In this document: positions 1 through 4,526 of the stretch, piece by piece | How the letters are laid out: each line of letters begins with the position of its first letter | How positions within the stretch are numbered: the first letter of the stretch is position 1 | From: AV133 sp035567015 | GTDB lineage: Bacteria; Verrucomicrobiota; Verrucomicrobiia; Chthoniobacterales; UBA10450 | Length of the DNA: 9,483 bases | Assembly: GCA_035567015.1 (NCBI GenBank) | Contig: DATMPQ010000115.1 | Coordinates: forward strand, 1-9,483 | Direction of reading: 5' to 3' | The notes under the pieces: model-generated | What the model saw: only the letters and a program-made list of their open reading frames with translations | What the model was told of the DNA's origin: nothing | The model's database searches: none | Position numbers and translations under genes: made by a program

Positions 1-488
1 GCGCGCTCAAGCAATCCGAGATTGTGCGCGTCGGTCTCTTGCTGGTCGATTTTCTTCACCGTCGATCCAAAAAAACCCCGCGCATTGCCGTTGCCGGATT
101 AAATCCCCATGCGGGCGAATCGGGAAAACTCGGTCGCGAAGAAATCGAAATCATCGCCCCAGCGGTCGAACAATTGAATCACGATTCACGATTTACGATT
201 CACGATTCACGGTCTGTCTTCACCGGCCCGATCTCTCCCGACACGCTCTTCCATCGTCTGGTGGAGGGTGAGTGGGATGCCGCTATCTGCATGTATCACG
301 ATCAAGGGTTGATCCCGCTCAAGCTGCACGCCTTTCATACCGGTGTGAACATAACGCTTGGACTTCCGTTCCCGCGCACCAGCCCCGATCACGGCACCGC
401 CTTTGACATCGCCGGCAAAGGACTGGCGCAACCCGACAGCATGATCACCGCGATCACGGTGGCGGTTGAACTCGCGCAAAATAAATGA
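1..488 (+). CDS. pdxA: 4-hydroxythreonine-4-phosphate dehydrogenase PdxA, C-terminal part (5' end outside window)
   Basis: PdxA oxidises 4-phosphooxy-L-threonine with NAD in the DXP-dependent route to pyridoxal phosphate, in the cytoplasm. The visible part, about 161 codons read from base 3, is the C-terminal half of a protein usually near 330 residues. It carries the family motifs GLNPHAGE, MYHDQGLIPLK, GVNITLGLPF.RTS and DHGTAFDIAGKG. The His in NPHAGE and the His in YHDQG match two of the three metal-binding histidines of E. coli PdxA (H211, H266); the third lies upstream of the window. Between EEIEIIAPAVEQL and TGPISPDTLF there is an insertion of about 8 residues relative to E. coli (NHDSRFTIHDSRS). 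A 7-bp tandem repeat encodes it. The stop codon overlaps the next gene's start by ATGA (485-488), suggesting co-translation, although the downstream ABC permease has no obvious link to B6 synthesis. Family assignment is very secure. Confidence 0.96.
   Translation, partial: ALKQSEIVRVGLLLVDFLHRRSKKTPRIAVAGLNPHAGESGKLGREEIEIIAPAVEQLNHDSRFTIHDSRSVFTGPISPDTLFHRLVEGEWDAAICMYHDQGLIPLKLHAFHTGVNITLGLPFPRTSPDHGTAFDIAGKGLAQPDSMITAITVAVELAQNK
181..208 (+). repeat. 7-bp tandem array (ACGATTC x4) inside pdxA
   Basis: Four consecutive 7-bp units start at 181, 188, 195 and 202. Three are ACGATTC and one is ACGATTT, and a partial unit (GAATC) precedes them. The array lies within the pdxA reading frame and encodes the unusual peptide SRFTIHDSR at a loop where homologues are shorter. 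It resembles the array inside thiL at 6659-6686 in unit length, copy number and the shared GATTC core. Confidence 0.9.
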
Positions 489-1297
489 CGGCCAGGATCG
501 ACAAGTACATCTCGGTTTTCAACATCGGATTGCAGAACACGTTCGTATATCGCTGGAATTATTTTTTGCGCGCGCTCTTCGGATTGATTCCGCTTGCCGG
601 CACGGTTTTTCTCTGGCGCGCCATCTTTCGTGAGCGCGGCGGCGGACTGCACGGCTACGATTACGGCTCGATGATTTATTATTACTTGCTCGCGCTCCTG
701 GTCAGCAACCTGGTCACGCCGACAGAGGACGAATGGCAGATCGCGGCCGACATTCGCGAAGGCCAGATCAATTCTTTCCTCACCAAGCCGCTGAGTTACC
801 TCGGCTACCGTTTTAGCATTTTCTTAAGCGGCCGCCTTGTTTACACCGCCGTCACTCTCCCGCCCATCGTACTCATCTTCGCTTATTTCCGTCACTACAT
901 CGCCTTGCCCGATCAGGCGATAACTTACGTTTACGCATTTATCTCGATGCTGATGGCGGCATTCATGCAGTTTTTCATCACCTACAGCCTAGCCATGATG
1001 GCCTTCTGGATTCTCGAAATCTCCACCATCGTCTTTATCGTTTACTCCTTCGAATATTTCCTCGGCGGCCAGATGTTTCCCATCGATATCATGCCCGCGG
1101 CAGTCCAAGCAGTGATGAAATGGCTGCCGTTTTATTACGAACTTTTTTGTCCGATTGCGATCTTTCTCGGACGGCTTCAAGGTGCGGCCCTGGCGCAGGC
1201 ATTCGCCATTCAAAGCGGCTGGCTCTTGCTAACTTGGGCGGCCGCCCGCGCCATGTGGAACCGAGGCCTCGGCCATTACCAAGCCGTCGGTGGTTAA
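485..1297 (+). CDS. ABC-2 family transporter permease (COG4587-like)
   Basis: Integral membrane subunit of an ABC exporter, 270 residues with about six hydrophobic segments (roughly residues 28-48, 62-79, 118-136, 146-172, 178-196 and 236-255). The cytoplasmic stretch IREGQINSFLTKPLSY (90-105) after the second segment and the C-terminal ending MWNRGLGHYQAVGG are hallmarks of the ABC-2 permease group usually encoded beside a second permease (COG3694 type) and an ATPase (COG4586 type). The second permease is present at 2017-2811, and no ATPase is in the window. The start ATG overlaps the pdxA stop, and no Shine-Dalgarno is evident, so translation probably depends on coupling. The substrate cannot be told from sequence; relatives are annotated as drug or uncharacterised exporters. 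Confidence 0.88.
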   Translation: MTARIDKYISVFNIGLQNTFVYRWNYFLRALFGLIPLAGTVFLWRAIFRERGGGLHGYDYGSMIYYYLLALLVSNLVTPTEDEWQIAADIREGQINSFLTKPLSYLGYRFSIFLSGRLVYTAVTLPPIVLIFAYFRHYIALPDQAITYVYAFISMLMAAFMQFFITYSLAMMAFWILEISTIVFIVYSFEYFLGGQMFPIDIMPAAVQAVMKWLPFYYELFCPIAIFLGRLQGAALAQAFAIQSGWLLLTWAAARAMWNRGLGHYQAVGG

Positions 1298-1376
1298 GCC
1301 TGCGGGCGCTGCAGCGGCGTTTGTGTCGGACGCTGAACCGAGAAAGGCAGTCCGCGCGGCGAGCGCCTCGACAACA

Positions 1377-1742
1377 TTATTTCTTCGTTGGTAATCCTGC
1401 TGCTTTCCACGCTTTGAAGCCGCCCGCCATGGAGCGGACGTTTTTGTAGCCCATTCTTTGGAGGCTCTCAGCCGCGAGCGCGGAGCGGCCGCCGCCGCCG
1501 CAATGGGTGATGATGGTCTTGTTTAAATCTGGAAACTTTTCTTCGATTTCCAATTCGATGGTGCCACGACTGAAATGCGTCGCATCTGGAATGTGTTCTC
1601 CGTCCCACTCCTCCTTTTCCCGGACATCAACAATTACGGCTTCGCCGCTCTTCATTTTCGCGGCCGCGTCTTCCGGTAAAATTTCACAGATGTTCTTTTT
1701 CGCGTCCGCGACCAGTTTTTCGAAACGAGTGTGCTCAGCCAT
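1377..1742 (-). CDS. Rhodanese-like domain protein
   Basis: Single-domain rhodanese of 121 residues, probably cytoplasmic (no signal peptide or membrane segment). The fold markers are in order: VIVDVREKEEWDGEHIPDATHF (residues 37-57), then the active-site loop HCGGGGRSALAA with the persulfide-carrying Cys81 and the loop arginine Arg86, then NVRSMAGGFKAW near the end. Such proteins move sulfane sulfur or act in thiol/redox handling; the acceptor is unknown. A short N-terminal extension (residues 1-20) precedes the domain. It lies on the minus strand between two plus-strand ABC permeases, 24 bp downstream of the stop of a decayed MacB-type permease, so the two were probably once co-transcribed. 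Its 3' end converges on the first permease across 79 bp with no clear terminator. Confidence 0.92.
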   Translation of the reverse strand: MAEHTRFEKLVADAKKNICEILPEDAAAKMKSGEAVIVDVREKEEWDGEHIPDATHFSRGTIELEIEEKFPDLNKTIITHCGGGGRSALAAESLQRMGYKNVRSMAGGFKAWKAAGLPTKK

Positions 1743-1766
1743 AAAGTTGATTAATCGAGTCTACTC

Positions 1767-1975
1767 CTAACGCAACGCTTCGATCGGGTCGAGCGCGGCG
1801 GCTTTTCGCGCCGGATAAAATCGGAAGAAAATTCCAACGGCTGCGCTCACGAGAAAGGCGACGACAATTGAACCCGGCGAAATCAGCGCGGGCCAAAGGC
1901 CGCGTGATCGCGATTGTTTTCGCGGCAGCGATTCCGATGATTATGACCAGCAGCGAGGAGAAAGCGTTTCATGCG
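1767..1975 (-). pseudogene. Remnant of MacB/FtsX-type ABC permease (3' end only)
   Basis: The minus strand encodes a recognisable MacB-family C-terminus ending at a TAG at 1767-1769. It includes GLWPALISPGSIVVAF, then SAAVGIFFRFYPARKAA and the terminal LDPIEALR, which match the last membrane segment and tail of MacB permeases. That frame is open only back to about 1940, where it meets a TAA. Farther 5' a different frame reads SSLLVIIIGIAAAKTIAI, resembling the preceding membrane segment, which suggests a frameshift near 1910-1920. Similarity fades by about 1975, and the second ABC-2 permease starts at 2017, so most of the gene (MacB permeases are usually about 400 residues or more) is gone. 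The 5' boundary is approximate. It is most likely debris of a former macB-rhodanese unit. Confidence 0.7.
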
Positions 1976-2006
1976 GCGGAGGTTGACTTCGCCTATAACT
2001 AAAGAC

Positions 2007-2014
2007 AGGAAAGG
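2007..2014 (+). promoter_or_regulatory. Shine-Dalgarno for the second ABC-2 permease
   Basis: The purine-rich AGGAAAGG ends two bases before a GTG at 2017. It is one of the few convincing ribosome-binding sequences in the window and supports the GTG start, which also gives the family-typical N-terminus MRRYLDIY. The short spacing is slightly unusual; the AGGA part at 2007-2010 sits at a normal distance. Confidence 0.55.
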
Positions 2015-2016
2015 TA

Positions 2017-2811
2017 GTGCGGCGTTACCTCGACATCTACTCCATCATGCTGCGGAACTCGCTTATCCGCGAGATGAGTTTCAAAGCCAACTTCCTCCTT
2101 TGGATGATCGTCGAGGTCCTCTGGTTCTGTGGGCAGATCGTTTTCTTCAGCATCATTTTTGGCCAGGTCGATCGCATTGGCGACTGGACGAAATGGGAAG
2201 TGGTGTTGCTCGTCGGCACACACCAAATGATCGCGCAACTTTTCCAGGGATTCTTTTTCGTCAACATCGCAAACATTCCCGAGCTTGTCCGCACCGGAAA
2301 GCTCGACTCGCTGCTTGTGTTGCCCATCGACAGCCAGTTTGCGGTTTCGACCAAACAATTTGGCTTCGACAGTATGATCAACGCCGCGCTCGGTGGCGTC
2401 GTCGTTTGCGTCTCGCTCTCCCGCCTCGACCTCGTCCCAAATCCGCTGTCGATCTTGCTTTATCTGACCGCCCTTGGGTTCGGCGTCGCCGTGCATTACT
2501 CGATCATGCTTTGCCTGGCGGCTGTTAGTTTTTGGATCGTGCGGGCGCAAGGTTTGGTTTACGGCTACTTCAATTTTCTCAACATCGCGCGCTATCCAGA
2601 CGTAATTTTCCCGCGGATTTTTCGATTCATTTTCGGCTGGATCATTCCAGTCGTGATCATTGCGAATATTCCCGCCCGGCTGCTCATCAAACCGCTCGGA
2701 CAACCGGGCTGGCTGATGTTGCACCTGGTGATTGCCTCTACACTTATCTTCTGGTTATCGCGCATTTTTTGGCGTTTTGCCCTGCGCCATTACTCCAGCG
2801 CCAGCTCGTAA
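2017..2811 (+). CDS. ABC-2 family transporter permease (COG3694 / PF06182-like)
   Basis: Second membrane subunit of the ABC-2 exporter pair, 264 residues from a GTG start. Hydrophobic segments lie roughly at residues 25-48, 62-82, 120-136, 143-174, 203-222 and 232-250. The motif VRTGKLDSLLVLPID (91-105) is the counterpart of IREGQINSFLTKPLS in the first permease. IARYPDVIFP (190-199) and the C-terminal FWRFALRHYSSASS are typical of this subgroup. The two permeases are expected to form a heterodimer driven by an ATPase that is not in this window. An intervening minus-strand rhodanese and a macB fragment interrupt what is usually a contiguous operon. The gene therefore needs its own promoter upstream of 2007, but I see no convincing -35/-10 pair there. 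The transported substrate is unknown. Confidence 0.88.
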   Translation: MRRYLDIYSIMLRNSLIREMSFKANFLLWMIVEVLWFCGQIVFFSIIFGQVDRIGDWTKWEVVLLVGTHQMIAQLFQGFFFVNIANIPELVRTGKLDSLLVLPIDSQFAVSTKQFGFDSMINAALGGVVVCVSLSRLDLVPNPLSILLYLTALGFGVAVHYSIMLCLAAVSFWIVRAQGLVYGYFNFLNIARYPDVIFPRIFRFIFGWIIPVVIIANIPARLLIKPLGQPGWLMLHLVIASTLIFWLSRIFWRFALRHYSSASS

Positions 2812-2906
2812 AATCGACATTAAACGGGCGGAATCTGGTCAAATCTTTTGCGTTAAATCTCCGCTTGCGCCTTTGGTGAAATGTCCTTAATTAAGCCTCC
2901 GTTTTT

Positions 2907-2928
2907 GGCGCCCGAAACCGCCGGCGCC
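2907..2928 (+). promoter_or_regulatory. Possible hairpin just upstream of the dksA-like start
   Basis: Two copies of GGCGCC (2907-2912 and 2923-2928) are separated by 10 bases and can pair as a 6-bp GC stem. The stem ends 9 bases before the ATG at 2938, where a ribosome-binding site would be expected, and no clear Shine-Dalgarno is seen. It might limit translation of the operon, but a chance pairing in GC-rich DNA is also possible. Confidence 0.25.
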
Positions 2929-2937
2929 TGCTGAATT

Positions 2938-3642
2938 ATGGCCAAATCAAAGAAAAAGAAAGCTGCCGCAAAAAGGCCCACCGCGCGCAAAGCAAAGGCG
3001 ACTCGCAAAGTCTCTGCCAAGAGATCGACGCCGAAAAAAACCGCGCGAGTTACAACCAAGGCGCCAAAACATTCGGCGAGGCGTCCGCCAAAGTCTTCCA
3101 AATCCAAAAGAGGAAGCAACGACTCGCGCGGCACGCTCGACCTGCTCGGCCGGAATCATCGCGAGAGGAGACTCGACTCCTTTACCCGCGCGCAAAAGGA
3201 GAAGCTGCTTCAGTTGCGCGATGCTATGGTCGATTCCATGGCGGGAGTGGCGCAGGACACGTTGCGTTCGCGCGCCGAAGGTAGCGAGGCTTCCGCTTTC
3301 GGGATGCATCAGGCCGATGCCGGATCGGACGCCTACGATCGCGATTTCGCGCTGAGTTTGCTCTCGCAGGAACAGGACGCACTTTACGAAATCGACCAGG
3401 CGCTCAAGCGCATTGAGCTCGGCACCTACGGCACCTGCGAGATGTCGGGCAAGCCGATCCCTCGTGCGCGACTCGAAGCGATCCCGTTCGCGCGTTTCAC
3501 GGTCGAATGTCAATCGCAGCTCGAGAAACAAAGTAAAGCTTCGCGCGTCCGCCAATCCGTAACTTCGCTCTTCGGTTTGACCGAAGACGAAGGCGGCGAA
3601 GCCGAGGAGGAAGAGGCCGCGCCGACTGAGGCGAAAGAGTAA
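2938..3642 (+). CDS. DksA/TraR-family RNA polymerase-binding protein with degenerate zinc finger
   Basis: Probable transcription regulator of the DksA/TraR family, which enters the RNA polymerase secondary channel; 234 residues. Residues 1-58 form a basic tail (25 Lys/Arg) resembling histone H1-like sequences. Residues 80-165 form the helical/coiled-coil part, followed by YGTCEMSGKPIPRARLEAIPFARF and a C-terminal globular segment. The tail 216-234 is acidic (10 of 19 Asp/Glu). Aligned with E. coli DksA zinc ligands C114, C117, C135 and C138, this protein has Cys167, Ser170, Thr188 and Cys191 at identical spacing, so only the first and fourth cysteines remain. The coiled-coil tip lacks a strict DxxDxA motif; ADAGSDAYDRDF occupies the place. 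A classical ppGpp-type DksA role is therefore not assured. It lies 5 bp upstream of rpmG, indicating one transcript with the ribosomal protein genes. Confidence 0.88.
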   Translation: MAKSKKKKAAAKRPTARKAKATRKVSAKRSTPKKTARVTTKAPKHSARRPPKSSKSKRGSNDSRGTLDLLGRNHRERRLDSFTRAQKEKLLQLRDAMVDSMAGVAQDTLRSRAEGSEASAFGMHQADAGSDAYDRDFALSLLSQEQDALYEIDQALKRIELGTYGTCEMSGKPIPRARLEAIPFARFTVECQSQLEKQSKASRVRQSVTSLFGLTEDEGGEAEEEEAAPTEAKE

Positions 3643-3647
3643 TCGCC

Positions 3648-3821
3648 ATGGCGCAGGAAATTATCACCCTCGAGTGCACCGAAGCGAAGGCGCTCGGGAA
3701 ACCAGTCTCTCGCTACACGACCACGCGGAACAAAAAAAGCCCGCGCACGCCCAATCGTTTGGAAAAGAAAAAATACAATCCGTTTTTGAAGCGGCACACG
3801 CTTCACCGCGAAACGAGATAG
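3648..3821 (+). CDS. rpmG: 50S ribosomal protein L33 (bL33), cysteine-poor form
   Basis: A 57-residue basic protein of the large ribosomal subunit, near the E site. The sequence follows the L33 pattern: ITLECTEAKA near the start, RYTTTRNKKSPRTPNRLEKKKY in the middle and KRHTLHRETR at the end, at the usual length of about 50-57. In zinc-binding L33 two CxxC pairs occur (CTEC and YCPxCRKHT). Here they read CTEA (Cys10, Ala13) and YNPFLKRHT (Asn44, Leu47), so one of four cysteines remains and zinc binding is unlikely. A short insertion (about ALGKPVS) separates the first pair position from RYTTT. The gene is 5 bp after the dksA-like stop and 6 bp before rpsR. It is easily missed because it is so short. 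Confidence 0.93.
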   Translation: MAQEIITLECTEAKALGKPVSRYTTTRNKKSPRTPNRLEKKKYNPFLKRHTLHRETR

Positions 3822-3827
3822 TTGTAG

Positions 3828-4067
3828 ATGCAACCAAAAACTGCCAAACGCCGTTCCGCGTTCCGCCGCGCCAATCGCACCATGCCGCGCCGTCGGATCG
3901 ACATCGCCCTGGAAGCGATCGATTACAAAAATCCCGATCTCCTGAGAAAATTCGTGACCGAGAGCGGCAAGATTTTGCCACGGCGCGTCACCGGCATGCC
4001 GGCGTACATGCACCGGAAGATCACCCGCGAAATCAAGCGCAGCCGCTCGATGCTCTTGATGAAATAA
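3828..4067 (+). CDS. rpsR: 30S ribosomal protein S18 (bS18), cysteine-free form
   Basis: A 79-residue small-subunit protein that contacts S6 and 16S rRNA on the platform. The signature EAIDYKNPDLLRKFVTESGKILPRRVTG is diagnostic for S18, followed by the basic helix KITREIKRSRSMLLMK. The basic N-terminus contains no cysteine, unlike the CxxC-bearing forms seen in mycobacteria, so this is a zinc-free type. Many bacteria place rpsR between rpsF and rplI; here it follows rpmG by 6 bp. That pairing also occurs in the zinc-responsive L33/S18 paralogue clusters of actinobacteria. Its stop is 3 bp before the palindromic element at 4070-4123, which probably ends the transcript. Confidence 0.95.
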   Translation: MQPKTAKRRSAFRRANRTMPRRRIDIALEAIDYKNPDLLRKFVTESGKILPRRVTGMPAYMHRKITREIKRSRSMLLMK

Positions 4068-4069
4068 TT

Positions 4070-4123
4070 TGTAGCCGCGTCGCTGCGCGACGCGCGCACG
4101 CGGCCCACCGGGCCGCGGCTACA
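4070..4123. repeat. REP-like palindromic element / likely bidirectional terminator
   Basis: Outer arms TGTAGCCGCG (4070-4079) and CGCGGCTACA (4114-4123) are exact inverted repeats of 10 bp. Between them, and overlapping the arms by a few bases, are two perfect hairpins: GCGTCGC-TGC-GCGACGC (4077-4093) and GCGGCCC-ACC-GGGCCGC (4100-4116). Both have 7-bp stems and 3-nt loops. The element can form a long stem or a three-way structure on either strand. It fills nearly the whole gap between the convergent stops of rpsR and the RelE-like gene. That fits a REP-type dispersed repeat also used as a terminator, but there is no U-tract on either side. Confidence 0.8.
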
Positions 4124-4126
4124 GCG

Positions 4127-4489
4127 TTACGCCTTCCCCGTCCGTTTCCCCTGCTCGATCAATTTCCAGAACTCGCGCGTTTTCTCGAGCTGGGCATCTT
4201 CTGAGGTCGGCAATTTGCTGCGGAAAAGAAAATCGCGCAGCGTGTTTTTGTGCAAAATGCGATGCACAGTGATCCCTTCGTCGCGCCTCTCGAAATAAAT
4301 CCGGTAATTTTTCGCGCGAAAGCGATATAACTTTTTTCCTTCCCGCTCGATCACGCCAAATCGCGAGTTATCGAGATGGTCGAGATCTTCCGGCAAGATT
4401 TGAAACTCAGCGAGCAGATCAAGCTGCAACGACTTCGGCAGCGCCGAAATCTCCGCCGCGCTCAATTCATTGAAGATGATTTGGAACAT
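4127..4489 (-). CDS. RelE/ParE-superfamily toxin-like protein, no adjacent antitoxin
   Basis: A 120-residue protein whose core resembles RelE/ParE-type mRNA interferase folds: an early helical pair, then basic beta strands (KKLYRFRAKNYRIYFERRDEGITVHRILHKNTLRDFLFRSKL, residues 52-92). The R-Y-R-F-R-A-x-N-Y-R-I-Y-F pattern followed by V-H-R-I-L-H-K matches the usual 'YRvR.gdyRi.Y' and 'v..I.hR..vY' strands. A helical extension (95-120) follows. It starts 32 bp after the alr stop on the same strand and is probably the last gene of that operon. No small antitoxin gene is found on either side: alr is upstream and the palindrome is downstream. It may be an orphan toxin relative, an inactive one, or have another role. 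Catalytic residues are not conserved well enough to claim activity. Confidence 0.65.
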   Translation of the reverse strand: MFQIIFNELSAAEISALPKSLQLDLLAEFQILPEDLDHLDNSRFGVIEREGKKLYRFRAKNYRIYFERRDEGITVHRILHKNTLRDFLFRSKLPTSEDAQLEKTREFWKLIEQGKRTGKA

Positions 4490-4502
4490 GGGAAGCGTGG
4501 AT

Positions 4503-4526
4503 TCGTTAAATCGTTGAACCGTTAAA
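4503..4526 (-). repeat. 8-bp tandem array (TTYAACGR x3) at the alr 3' end
   Basis: On the minus strand three 8-bp units run in succession: TTTAACGG (4519-4526), TTCAACGA (4511-4518) and TTTAACGA (4503-4510). The first unit supplies the TAA stop of alr (4522-4524), and the rest fills most of the gap before the RelE-like gene. The unit length differs from the 7-bp arrays in pdxA and thiL. Confidence 0.75.

Noticed and set aside
181..208. The tandem arrays as CRISPR repeats
   Set aside because: Units are 7-8 bp with no spacers, and no cas gene is present.
1298..1376. Terminator or small RNA between the first permease and rhodanese stops
   Set aside because: Only short pairings such as CGCTGCAGCG without a loop or T-tract are seen; nothing supports a structured RNA.
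1983..1999. TTGACT and TATAAC as a promoter for the second permease
   Set aside because: The hexamers are only 5 bp apart, far short of the roughly 17 bp needed for a sigma-70 promoter.
1999..2724. Long minus-strand open frame (241 codons) opposite the second ABC permease
   Set aside because: The plus-strand frame has clear ABC-2 motifs and membrane segments. The reverse product is a charged, low-similarity sequence typical of an antisense shadow.
2812..2937. Zur operator upstream of the zinc-ligand-poor cluster
   Set aside because: Only an 8-bp TTAATTAA palindrome (2887-2894) is visible. It does not match the Zur boxes I know.
2947..3555. Minus-strand open frame (202 codons) opposite the dksA-like gene
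   Set aside because: It is the antisense of a Lys/Ala-rich coding region in GC-rich DNA, and its product shows no recognisable motif.
3674..4204. Plus-strand open frame (176 codons) covering rpmG and rpsR in another frame
   Set aside because: Two unmistakable ribosomal proteins occupy the other frames, and this frame runs across the palindrome into the convergent gene.
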